The position numbers were made by a program, and so were the translations under genes. The notes beneath the pieces are model-generated. The model saw only the letters and a program-made list of their open reading frames with translations, had not been told where the DNA came from and made no database searches. Positions 1 through 5,956 of a DNA stretch of 10,385 bases are shown here, piece by piece. Positions within the stretch are counted from its first letter, which is position 1. Every line of letters begins with the position of its first letter. Origin of the DNA: Eubacteriales bacterium (GTDB lineage: Bacteria > Bacillota_A > Clostridia > Lachnospirales > Lachnospiraceae); NCBI GenBank assembly GCA_030527765.1, contig JAUNAE010000104.1:1-10385 (forward strand). Direction: 5' to 3'.

Positions 1-105
1 AATCTCTGGCTTCCAATTCTGCTGATGCTTGGTGCAGGCAGCCTGGCTGCAGGCATCCTTTTCGGAAGCAGAAAGAAGAAAAAAGTGAATAAGAAAGCGG
101 ACTAA
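1..105 (+). CDS. C-terminal end of a membrane/cell-wall anchored surface protein (partial)
   Basis: Only the last 34 codons are in the window. They encode a hydrophobic stretch (LWLPILLMLGAGSLAAGILF) followed by a strongly basic tail (GSRKKKKVNKKAD) and a TAA stop. A hydrophobic helix plus positive tail at the extreme C-terminus is the second half of a sortase sorting signal; the LPXTG-like or NPQTN-like motif would lie just upstream, outside the window. A class B sortase at 5979-6854 fits this reading, since conjugative elements of Clostridia often carry a large surface protein and a sortase. A plain C-terminal membrane anchor is the alternative. The start and main domains cannot be seen. 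Confidence 0.6.
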   Translation, partial: NLWLPILLMLGAGSLAAGILFGSRKKKKVNKKAD

Positions 106-136
106 GAATAACTTAGATCCAATGCAGTAAGTGATG

Positions 137-175
137 AAGGTGCTCTTCGGAAGATTTCCGGAGGGTGCCTTTTTC
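137..175 (+). terminator. Rho-independent terminator of the anchored-protein gene
   Basis: A 15-bp stem (arms 137-151 and 157-171, paired throughout if G-U wobbles are allowed) encloses a 5-nt loop and runs into a T-tract (170-174). It lies 32 nt after the stop at 105 and ends that transcript. Confidence 0.8.
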
Positions 176-179
176 AATT

Positions 180-198
180 TGTCAGACACTGTCTGACA
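180..198. promoter_or_regulatory. Perfect 9-bp palindrome, candidate operator
   Basis: TGTCAGACA-C-TGTCTGACA is a perfect inverted repeat with a 1-bp centre. It sits immediately after the terminator at 137-175 and about 65 bp before the next gene (265), where a promoter/operator would be expected. A run of TTTT follows at 198-202, so a weak second hairpin terminator is the alternative. I do not recognise the cognate regulator. Confidence 0.4.
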
Positions 199-264
199 TT
201 TTCTCAGAAGTCGATCAGGGCTTTTTGAGAGTAACCAATATCAAAATCGAGGAGGATTTTATCT

Positions 265-411
265 ATGAGAACTATGGGAAACAGCGAAATCAAGAAGAAT
301 ATGCAGGAGCATGAGATGAAGCTTGTCAGCCGCATGAAGGCTTATCAGAAGATGACAGAGAAGGCGATCAGCAGAAAGCGCCCGAACCGCCACATGATCA
401 GAAGGGGGTAA
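265..411 (+). CDS. 48-aa basic protein of unknown function
   Basis: The ORF starts at ATG 265, with a strong Shine-Dalgarno GGAGG at 251-255, and ends with TAA 9-11 nt before the two in-frame ATGs of the next gene, so the two are almost surely co-transcribed. The product is rich in Lys, Arg and Met (start MRTMGNSEIKKNMQEHE, end RKRPNRHMIRRG), has no membrane segment and is predicted to be mostly helical. I do not recognise a family. Its place directly before a DUF5688 gene suggests a small ICE accessory protein; its basic charge would suit nucleic-acid binding, but that is inference only. Confidence 0.65.
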   Translation: MRTMGNSEIKKNMQEHEMKLVSRMKAYQKMTEKAISRKRPNRHMIRRG

Positions 412-417
412 TAAACA

Positions 418-1503
418 ATGATGAACAGAAAAGAATTTCAGCAGTATCTGCAGGAAACTGTGAAGGATTATCTTCCTGAGTCTTACGCAGATGCGAACAT
501 CACCTTCAACGAGGTGGTAAAAAATAATGATACACATTTAACCGGCATTTCCATTTCCAGACCCGGTGAGGTTGTTGTACCGAATATCTATATCGAAAAC
601 TTCTGGAATGAATATCAGGCAGGAAAGGACATCGATGAGATCGTCGGTGACATCGCAGATATGAGAATTGAGTATGATGCTCCGAATATTGGAAGCGATA
701 TCACTGCAACTCTTATGAATTATGAGTCCGCAAAGGATAGTCTCCAGATCCGTCTTTGCGATACCCAGGAAAATCAGGACAGACTGCAGAGTCTGGTTCA
801 TACTGAACACAGTGACTTCTCCGCAACTTATCATGTGGTATTGCAGGAAGGCCCGGAAGGTACTGCCAGTACTGCGGTTACTCCGCAGATGATGGAGACC
901 TGGGGGATTACCGTGGAGCAGCTTCATGCCGATGCGCTGGCTGCCGATATGCAGAGAAATCCGATGCTCTGTGATATGGGTGAAATGATGGAGAGTCTTA
1001 TGTTTGGAGAGGAGCCGGAGAACCTCTTGGACAGTGCAGATGGAACAACCATGCCTGGCATGGGAATGTTCTGTCTCACTAATGGCGATAAAATGAATGG
1101 TGCTGGTCTCCTTCTTCAGGACAGCATCATGGATAAGATCGGCCAGGTGGTAGAGGGAAACTTCTTCATTCTCCCTTCCAGCACTCATGAAGTGCTCATC
1201 GTACCGGAAAGCGCCGAGATGGATGTGAAGGAATTATCCGCCATGGTATATCAGATCAACAGAACCGAAGTATCTCCGGAGGATCGCTTATCCGATCACG
1301 TACAGCACTTCGATACGGATACCAGAGTCATGGAGAATGCCGAAAAGCGTGAATCCAGACTGGAGATGGAAAAGGCAGAGACTAAGGCTGCTAAGAAGAG
1401 TATCCATGAGCGCCTGGGGGAGAAGAAGCAGCAGAAGGCCGAGAAGAAAGCTGAAAAGTCTGTGGAGAAGGCGGCGAAGAAGAATAAAGGGCAGGAACTG
1501 TAG
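418..1503 (+). CDS. DUF5688 family protein of a Clostridia conjugative element
   Basis: This 361-aa protein has the look of the DUF5688 family, which is common in ICEs of Lachnospiraceae and Ruminococcaceae and has no known function. Recognisable family-like parts are the N-terminal MNRKEFQQYLQETVKDYLP, the central region around residues 85-200, and the NFFILPSSTHEVLIVPES block at residues 248-265. Residues 310-361 form a Lys/Glu/Ala-rich, highly charged, probably coiled-coil tail containing KKSIHERLGEKK. There is no signal peptide or membrane helix, so it is likely cytoplasmic. Two in-frame ATGs (418 and 421) follow the GGGGG Shine-Dalgarno at 404-408; 418 has the better spacing. It is the second gene of a small operon with the 48-aa ORF and ends at a terminator. 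Confidence 0.8.
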   Translation: MMNRKEFQQYLQETVKDYLPESYADANITFNEVVKNNDTHLTGISISRPGEVVVPNIYIENFWNEYQAGKDIDEIVGDIADMRIEYDAPNIGSDITATLMNYESAKDSLQIRLCDTQENQDRLQSLVHTEHSDFSATYHVVLQEGPEGTASTAVTPQMMETWGITVEQLHADALAADMQRNPMLCDMGEMMESLMFGEEPENLLDSADGTTMPGMGMFCLTNGDKMNGAGLLLQDSIMDKIGQVVEGNFFILPSSTHEVLIVPESAEMDVKELSAMVYQINRTEVSPEDRLSDHVQHFDTDTRVMENAEKRESRLEMEKAETKAAKKSIHERLGEKKQQKAEKKAEKSVEKAAKKNKGQEL

Positions 1504-2089
1504 GAATAGTGCATAAAACAACACTCCGATCTTCATTAGCAGAAGGTCGGAGTGTTTCTGGCTGAATAATGAGGTTGTTGTGGTTTTCAATAATAGATTT
1601 CCAACGCTTTAAAATGGACATTGTTAATACCAGTTTTGCTGTTGGCCGATGTTTTTTCGAATCAAAATCAATGAGCAAGAAGTAATCTTCACGAGAACTT
1701 TTCGTGCGCTTACGCCAAACATAGAGATAACCATGGGCAAGGGCGTTACGGATATGTCGAAGAAGAGCATGTAAATCTGTTTCGTTGTTGTATTTGTCGC
1801 AAAGAATTTTGGAAGTTTCAAAGTCAATTTCGAAGCCGTCCAAATCGTCTTTAGCCCACGAAGCAGGCTTGATGCTTTTCATAATGCGCGTAGTATTTTT
1901 AATACCAACTGAACTCAACATCTCTGAAAGAATCAGATTACTATCAGTATCAGAAAAAACACCTGGGGACTGAGCACTGTCGATGCATGGTGCATGGTAC
2001 TGGAAGAATCGTGTGATGGAAGTAAAATCACGGATGCCCGTTTCATAAGGAGTAGTTAACAGTGGTCGATAATCTCTTTTTTTGGCCAT
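1391..2089 (-). CDS. HEPN-domain protein with RxxxxH motif; 3' end appears fused to foreign sequence
   Basis: The 232-codon ORF starts at ATG 2089, with an AAGGA Shine-Dalgarno 9 nt upstream. Residues 104-120 include HALLRHIRNALAHGYLYV: R114-N-x3-H119 is the Rx4H catalytic signature of HEPN domains, many of which are RNases in toxin-antitoxin, abortive-infection and other conflict systems. The flanking region is helical, as expected. The plausible domain ends near residue 172 (KRWKSIIENHNN). From about residue 178 the frame reads through the DUF5688 terminator hairpin (ETLRPSANED) and then 113 nt antisense to DUF5688, giving a low-complexity tail unlike a natural domain. So the native stop seems to be lost. 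No MNT nucleotidyltransferase partner lies beside it. RNase activity is inferred from the motif only. Confidence 0.65.
   Translation of the reverse strand: MAKKRDYRPLLTTPYETGIRDFTSITRFFQYHAPCIDSAQSPGVFSDTDSNLILSEMLSSVGIKNTTRIMKSIKPASWAKDDLDGFEIDFETSKILCDKYNNETDLHALLRHIRNALAHGYLYVWRKRTKSSREDYFLLIDFDSKKHRPTAKLVLTMSILKRWKSIIENHNNLIIQPETLRPSANEDRSVVLCTIPTVPALYSSSPPSPQTFQLSSRPSAASSPPGAHGYSS
1520..1559. terminator. Terminator hairpin after DUF5688 (near-symmetric)
   Basis: Arms 1520-1533 and 1543-1556 pair over 14 bp with one G-U wobble, with a 9-nt loop and a short TTT-C-T tail on the + strand. On the minus strand the hairpin is followed by TTTTATGC, so it could stop transcripts in both directions, including that of the HEPN gene whose ORF reads through it. 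Confidence 0.75.
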
Positions 2090-2177
2090 TTGGAATTGTC
2101 CTTTCTTATGTATTTCATCTCTTTCTTATATGTATATTTTATCAAAAAGGGTGTGCATAAGTATGTACTTCCAAGAT

Positions 2178-2207
2178 GACTGTAAAGTGACTGTAAAGAC
2201 TGTAAAG
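2178..2207. repeat. Three short direct repeats (GACTGTAAA / TTTACAGTC)
   Basis: GACTGTAAA occurs at 2178-2186, 2189-2197 and 2198-2206, with offsets of 11 and 9 bp. The array lies about 90-118 bp upstream of the HEPN start. Read on the HEPN strand, each unit begins TTTACA, which resembles a -35 box. It could be a regulator-binding array for the HEPN gene; the rest of 2090-2257 shows no convincing sigma-A promoter. Confidence 0.4.
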
Positions 2208-2253
2208 ATGGCAACCCAAACCGTAATATTCTGTAGGCATGTGGACGACATAA

Positions 2254-2290
2254 GATTAAAATCCGCACCAGCATAATTGCCGGTGCGGAT
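2254..2290 (-). terminator. Terminator of the three-gene MBL operon
   Basis: ATCCGCACC (2261-2269) pairs perfectly with GGTGCGGAT (2282-2290); two further G-C pairs follow inside after one mismatch, leaving an AT-rich 6-nt loop. On the minus strand the stem runs into TTTTAATCTT. It begins 4 nt after the stop of the membrane-protein gene. Confidence 0.75.
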
Positions 2291-2294
2291 ATAA

Positions 2295-3023
2295 TTATGA
2301 ATTAAATATTTCTGAATCACAGGCGGAGAGAAGTGCTCTTGCATATTTCTTTCCACTGTCAATTACGAGTGCCTTATTGATAGTACAGATCCATAAGAGA
2401 AAGAACGCCAGAGAAATAGTTGTGGCAGCAATTATCGTAGGATATTCGACCATATCAAGACCATATTTGAATTTGACTATCAGAGCGGCTCCCTCCACTA
2501 CTGTTAAGAACAACGAAATCACTACTCCGATTGGTTTTAATCCATACAAATTCTTTACGAATCCGAAATTGATTGACTCTTCCTTAATTAACGGAAATTT
2601 ATTCGCATCACGGGTCTGTGAGATTAACCAGTTAACTGCTGACGAACAAGAAGAAGTCAAGTTTTCAGCGTCTTTGGCGAAAGTAAGATTTTTGACTTTG
2701 GATGAAAGGAATTTATGATATCTTTTCTTGGTAATGTTATCAAGAGATTTATCATTAGGAAGAAGCATTTGCTGTGCAGGGAGCAATCCTGTAAAACATT
2801 TATTAAGAGCTTTTCTTCCAAGATGTCTGGATAATGAAATCATAAGGTTACACATTCCGAAAGCAATAAGGAGCAGGATTGCAGTAAATGAGATATCGCG
2901 AGTGCCAGGGATTAACAGATAAATTGAAAGAATGAGAGGGGCCATTACGATAAATCCAACACTGATTCTAACCCTTAAGTTGTAGGTGTCATATATTTTA
3001 AAAAGATTGTCCATATCGATCAT
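2295..3023 (-). CDS. Four-helix membrane protein, last gene of the MBL operon
   Basis: The 242-aa product has two N-terminal membrane helices (about residues 20-38 and 44-64) and two C-terminal ones (about 164-184 and 195-215), separated by a roughly 100-residue polar, basic loop (65-163) and followed by a short tail. A 2TM-soluble-2TM layout of this size resembles membrane effectors in several prokaryotic conflict systems (for example S-4TM/SLATT-like proteins), but I see no sequence hallmark that proves membership. The start ATG overlaps the TGA stop of the preceding gene (ATGA), which is typical of translational coupling; AGGAG lies only 3 nt upstream. Met4 at 3014 is an alternative start with more usual spacing. 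A pore-forming or membrane-perturbing role is inference from topology and operon context. Confidence 0.65.
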   Translation of the reverse strand: MIDMDNLFKIYDTYNLRVRISVGFIVMAPLILSIYLLIPGTRDISFTAILLLIAFGMCNLMISLSRHLGRKALNKCFTGLLPAQQMLLPNDKSLDNITKKRYHKFLSSKVKNLTFAKDAENLTSSCSSAVNWLISQTRDANKFPLIKEESINFGFVKNLYGLKPIGVVISLFLTVVEGAALIVKFKYGLDMVEYPTIIAATTISLAFFLLWICTINKALVIDSGKKYARALLSACDSEIFNS

Positions 3024-3487
3024 TTTCTCCTGTAATCTTTAATTGATAAAAAAGATTGCTTTATGCGTTTTTCTAAAGGCCAGGACTTCGGTGAGTTATA
3101 GAATTGTAATTCGGATTCCGTAATATCAAAATCCAAGCCAAATTCCTTCCCTGACAAGAGGTCTACTAAATTATCATTGTTCTGATATGGAATGAATAGT
3201 TTTTTACCAGGGAGGCTTAATTTTTTGTAGTCGCAACCACCATCGCAGGTGATTGCAACTACTATGGTTTCCGTGAAATCATGTGAGGTAAGATATTCTT
3301 TTACCTGATAATTATGCCCGGTAATCATGAGTACATCAGAATGATATGTGCTCGGCATGCTTTTGAATTCCAAAAAGAGTTCATCTGAATCAGATGCGGT
3401 ATAGAACCACAACTTTAAGGAATCATACAGGAAAGATTTTCGGGGAAATTGCTCATGTTCAAAGCTTTTCTGAAGAAGGTACCGCAT
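3020..3487 (-). CDS. 155-aa protein of unknown family, middle gene of the MBL operon
   Basis: The ORF starts 2 nt after the MBL stop (TAA-TT-ATG) without a clear Shine-Dalgarno, and its TGA overlaps the ATG of the membrane gene, so translation of all three is probably coupled. I do not recognise the family. Residues 50-101 alternate short hydrophobic strands (DVLMITG, TIVVAITC, KKLFIPY) with polar helices, suggesting a Rossmann-like or other alpha/beta fold. The Lys/Arg-rich C-terminal part includes SPKSWPLEKRIKQSFLSIKD. There is no membrane segment. It could be a sensor, a regulator of the hydrolase, or an adaptor between hydrolase and membrane protein; none of these is shown by the sequence. 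Confidence 0.65.
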   Translation of the reverse strand: MRYLLQKSFEHEQFPRKSFLYDSLKLWFYTASDSDELFLEFKSMPSTYHSDVLMITGHNYQVKEYLTSHDFTETIVVAITCDGGCDYKKLSLPGKKLFIPYQNNDNLVDLLSGKEFGLDFDITESELQFYNSPKSWPLEKRIKQSFLSIKDYRRK

Positions 3488-3489
3488 AA

Positions 3490-4365
3490 TTAATGACCAA
3501 GAGTTCTGCCGGTTGAGATGGCCGAACCAGAAAACAAAGATGATGTAATCCTTACATTATCATGACCTTTTGTGTTATACACACGGTGTCCGGTGGTATC
3601 TAGTTTATCTGATCCACCATTGGTATTCCCGGTGTTATCAGAGATAACATAGAAATCTTTTGTTTGATTCCACTTCTTTTCCCATATTGCTTCAGCCTGC
3701 TTAACTTTGCCATGGTGCGGAAGTTGGATACATTGATAATTACGTACCTTGTCTTCGATAGAAGCAAACGAACAATCGCCACATAAAAGGACTTTATGGC
3801 TGCCAATATCAACTGATATTTGAATGCTGGTTGCATTTACAGCAGTCTCGCCATCTTTAGTATCACCTTCACGACCGTCAAGGCGTTTGGCAACTGTATC
3901 TAACATGTATTCAAAATCAGGACCAATTATAGAAACACCAGGGCAGATATCTTCTGGATGCTCGTAGATGTCTTCTAAAGGATAACCTGAGAGTTTGGCA
4001 ATGTTGTCATAAAGATCCAGTATTTGTTGCGAAACGCTTTCTCTGGTTTTTCTGCCATCGTCTATACGATCCAAAATCTTATCTTTATATTTCAAAAGTA
4101 AGGTGGTCTTAACGACTGTGATACGCCCGGAATCAAGAAGTTTTGGAATGCCATCAAAATGATCAGCATCGTTATGAGAGAGGACCAGTTTTGCAGTAGA
4201 AATATTATTTTTATCCATATACGATAACACTTCTTCCGCATGTCTCTCGTGGCCACAGTCATAGATGATAAGCTCTGAATCTGTTTTAATCAGAAGGCAG
4301 TCACCATAGTTGATAGTTTCGCTGTCAGGATAGTTCTTAGAACTGAGAATTAGGATTTCTGTCAT
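3490..4365 (-). CDS. Metallo-beta-lactamase-fold hydrolase, ComEC/Rec2 type
   Basis: The 291-aa protein has the MBL-fold metal-binding pattern in its ComEC-like form. LSHNDADHFDG holds H64, D66, D68 and H69; IIYDCGH (D36) precedes it, LLCGDCS supplies D197, and LPHHGK supplies H217/H218. In ComEC and related stand-alone enzymes this HxDxDH version binds metal and often acts on phosphodiesters. The protein has no signal peptide or membrane helix, so it is a cytoplasmic enzyme rather than a DNA-uptake channel. The start at 4365 follows AAAGGGGG at a spacing of 6-7 nt. It heads a three-gene operon with a strong promoter and a CIRCE operator in its leader. The substrate is unknown; a nucleic acid or nucleotide is a reasonable guess. 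Confidence 0.82.
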   Translation of the reverse strand: MTEILILSSKNYPDSETINYGDCLLIKTDSELIIYDCGHERHAEEVLSYMDKNNISTAKLVLSHNDADHFDGIPKLLDSGRITVVKTTLLLKYKDKILDRIDDGRKTRESVSQQILDLYDNIAKLSGYPLEDIYEHPEDICPGVSIIGPDFEYMLDTVAKRLDGREGDTKDGETAVNATSIQISVDIGSHKVLLCGDCSFASIEDKVRNYQCIQLPHHGKVKQAEAIWEKKWNQTKDFYVISDNTGNTNGGSDKLDTTGHRVYNTKGHDNVRITSSLFSGSAISTGRTLGH

Positions 4366-4394
4366 AGAAGTCCCCCTTTCATAGTAATTTTACC

Positions 4395-4421
4395 TTGGCA
4401 CTCTTCCTGAATGAGTGCTAA
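4395..4421. promoter_or_regulatory. CIRCE element, predicted HrcA operator
   Basis: TTGGCACTC (4395-4403), a 9-bp spacer (4404-4412) and GAGTGCTAA (4413-4421) match the CIRCE consensus TTAGCACTC-N9-GAGTGCTAA at 17 of 18 arm positions with the exact spacer. On the minus strand the element begins about 10 nt after the -10 box of the MBL-operon promoter, near +4 of the predicted transcript, the classic place for HrcA operators before groES and dnaK operons. HrcA, held active by GroE, should repress the operon and release it upon heat or when GroEL is occupied. HrcA itself is not encoded here and would come from the host. Confidence 0.88.
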
Positions 4422-4431
4422 GGTCAGTGAT

Positions 4432-4460
4432 AGTATATCTAAAAGCTACGAAATTGTCAA
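4432..4460 (-). promoter_or_regulatory. Sigma-A promoter of the MBL operon
   Basis: On the minus strand: TTGACA (4460-4455), a 17-bp spacer, TATACT (4437-4432). This is a consensus -35 and a near-consensus -10. Predicted transcription starts near 4425, giving a leader of about 60 nt that contains the CIRCE element and the GGGGG ribosome-binding site. Confidence 0.85.
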
Positions 4461-4473
4461 CAACTACAAAAAA

Positions 4474-4490
4474 TGTAATATGACATTACA
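4474..4490. promoter_or_regulatory. Inverted repeat between divergent promoters, candidate operator
   Basis: TGTAAT (4474-4479), 5-bp spacer, ATTACA (4485-4490). It lies between the two -35 boxes, 13 bp from that of the MBL operon and 26 bp from that of the ATPase, where one regulator could affect both. The cognate factor is unknown. Confidence 0.4.
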
Positions 4491-4515
4491 AAAATCGCTG
4501 TTAAACAAAATATGA

Positions 4516-4566
4516 CTTGATATTAAGAGGAGATTTTGTTATAATACGCTTGATATCATGAGGAGA
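4516..4566 (+). repeat. 18-bp imperfect direct repeat bracketing the ATPase promoter
   Basis: CTTGATATTAAGAGGAGA (4516-4533) recurs as CTTGATATCATGAGGAGA (4549-4566) with two differences, offset by 33 bp, about three helical turns. The first copy contains the -35 box; the second spans the early transcript and supplies the AGGAG ribosome-binding site. It may be an operator pair or a relic of local duplication. Confidence 0.6.
4517..4545 (+). promoter_or_regulatory. Sigma-A promoter of the AAA ATPase gene
   Basis: TTGATA (4517-4522), a 17-bp spacer and a perfect TATAAT (4540-4545). Transcription should start near 4552, only about 20 nt before the ATG, so the leader is very short and carries AGGAG at 4561-4565. 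Confidence 0.82.
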
Positions 4567-4574
4567 GTGGAAAT

Positions 4575-5909
4575 ATGTTTACGCGTATTAATCTTAAAAA
4601 TTTCAAATCTTTCAAAGATGTGAGCATTGATTTAAGTTCAAAGAAGAATGAATCAAAGAAGCTTGCGATTATTTATGGTGTTAATGGAAGTGGTAAGACA
4701 ACCATTACACAAGCTTTTCTCCTCTTAAAAAGAACTATTGAAACCATGGAAGTACGAGGAGTATTAAATGATCTACTGGATGAAAAGATTGTTCCTCCAG
4801 AAGATTTTCCTTTTAAACAGGATGTAATGCTTCAGATGCTTAAGACTAGATTGTCGATGAATGGTATTGAAACCATTATTCATAATTACAAGATGGTTGA
4901 TACGGCTGAAAATATGTCCGTGGAATATCAGTTTGTAATTAATGGAAATCCAGGCTCCTATTACATTGAGATGGATGATACCAGCATCGTAAAAGAGCGG
5001 TTAGAATTTAAGCTATCAAAAAGAAGAGGCTGCTATTTCAATATTGAGGATGATGAGATCAATATCAATTCCAAGATATTTGAAACAAAAGAGTTTTATG
5101 ATTTGATCAATAAGCAGACAAAAATGTATTGGGGTAAGCATTCTCTTTTATCAATTCTTTTGTTTGAAATGGCAGATAAGGCAGACACATTCATTAACTC
5201 AAACATTTCAAATAATTTGATGGATGTATTGTTGCATTTATCCAGTCTTGATTTTAAGTTCGTCTCTGGAAAAGAGGGCGGTCAAGGAGATAGTATATTA
5301 GAAAATCTTCAGCTGGGTAGCGTTGATAAATCAGAAGAAAAGCGTTTGAAGGAAGTCGAACAGATCTTAGATAGTATTTTTAAGAGTATATTTAAAGATG
5401 TAGAAAAGGTATTTTATCAAAAGCATCTTGATGGTGAAAAAATAGCATATCGACTTTATCTTAGAAAGAAAATAGAAGATAAGTCATTCGATATTGATTT
5501 TTCTCTTGAATCGTCTGGAACAAAAGAAATACTACGACTGATACCTTCATTTGTGTCGGCAGCATCGGGAAAATGTGTGATTGTTGATGAGTATGGAACA
5601 AGAATTCATGATGTATTATCAGCAAAATTATTAGAAGCTGTTGCAGAGCAAATCTCAGGACAATTGATAATGACGACGCATAATACGATGATTATGGAGT
5701 GTCGTAATCTTTCTGCAGAATCATTATACTTTATTTTGGATGATAAGACTTTCAAAAAATCCGTGAAATGTGTTACAGAGATTGAGGAACGTTTGCATCC
5801 GAACTACAATTACAGAACAAGATATCTCACTAACGAGTTGTATCAAGAATCATTACCTGATGTGGTTGGAAAGGTCGATCTGTCAGGTTTGGTAAAATTA
5901 TTTAAATAG
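4575..5909 (+). CDS. AAA15/AAA21 ABC-type ATPase, RloA/AbiL-like
   Basis: The 444-aa protein has the architecture of the COG1106-type ATPases found in abortive-infection and restriction-linked loci. Residues 1-20 (MFTRINLKNFKSFKDVSIDL) are the usual N-terminal strand pair; Walker A is GVNGSGKT (35-42). An insertion and helical region spans about 50-305. The ABC signature-like ESSGTKEI is at 312-319, Walker B CVIVDEYGTRIH at 334-345 (D338, E339), and the switch histidine H369 lies in MTTHN. About 75 residues follow, with no added TOPRIM or HEPN nuclease domain. In known systems such ATPases pair with an effector (RloB, AbiLii, AriB); here none follows before the terminator. Start 4575 follows AGGAG at a spacing of 9 nt. 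ATP-dependent sensing of phage or DNA is inferred from relatives. Confidence 0.82.
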   Translation: MFTRINLKNFKSFKDVSIDLSSKKNESKKLAIIYGVNGSGKTTITQAFLLLKRTIETMEVRGVLNDLLDEKIVPPEDFPFKQDVMLQMLKTRLSMNGIETIIHNYKMVDTAENMSVEYQFVINGNPGSYYIEMDDTSIVKERLEFKLSKRRGCYFNIEDDEININSKIFETKEFYDLINKQTKMYWGKHSLLSILLFEMADKADTFINSNISNNLMDVLLHLSSLDFKFVSGKEGGQGDSILENLQLGSVDKSEEKRLKEVEQILDSIFKSIFKDVEKVFYQKHLDGEKIAYRLYLRKKIEDKSFDIDFSLESSGTKEILRLIPSFVSAASGKCVIVDEYGTRIHDVLSAKLLEAVAEQISGQLIMTTHNTMIMECRNLSAESLYFILDDKTFKKSVKCVTEIEERLHPNYNYRTRYLTNELYQESLPDVVGKVDLSGLVKLFK

Positions 5910-5920
5910 TGTAAGAAGAG

Positions 5921-5956
5921 AGCGATAATTCCCCGAGGAGTTGTCGCTTTTCTTTT
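5921..5956 (+). terminator. Terminator of the ATPase gene
   Basis: AGCGATAATTCC (5921-5932) pairs with GGAGTTGTCGCT (5937-5948) with two G-U wobbles and a 4-nt loop, followed by TTTTCTTTT. It ends 22 nt before the sortase start codon. Confidence 0.85.

Noticed and set aside
178..200. CRISPR-like repeats
   Set aside because: A single palindrome with no spaced repetition; no array is present in the window.
538..1188. 216-codon minus-strand frame
   Set aside because: It is a shadow of the DUF5688 gene, with no domain and no operon context.
1391..2089. HEPN-MNT toxin-antitoxin pair
   Set aside because: No MNT nucleotidyltransferase ORF lies on either side of the HEPN gene.
2082..2276. 64-codon plus-strand frame between the HEPN and membrane genes
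   Set aside because: It spans the repeats and a terminator, lacks a ribosome-binding site and reads like translated intergenic DNA.
2377..2922. Plus-strand frames opposite the membrane-protein gene
   Set aside because: They are antisense to a gene with clear membrane helices, coupled start and terminator; no ribosome-binding sites support them.
2295..4365. CBASS or Panoptes-type cyclic-nucleotide system
   Set aside because: No nucleotidyltransferase (GS motif), mCpol or SAVED/CARF domain can be seen; only a membrane protein of effector-like topology is present.
3490..4365. ComEC competence channel
   Set aside because: Only the soluble MBL part is present; there are no membrane helices or OB/competence domain.
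4575..5909. OLD-family nuclease or PARIS AriA-AriB
   Set aside because: The C-terminus after the switch histidine is too short for a TOPRIM domain, and no AriB-like gene follows.
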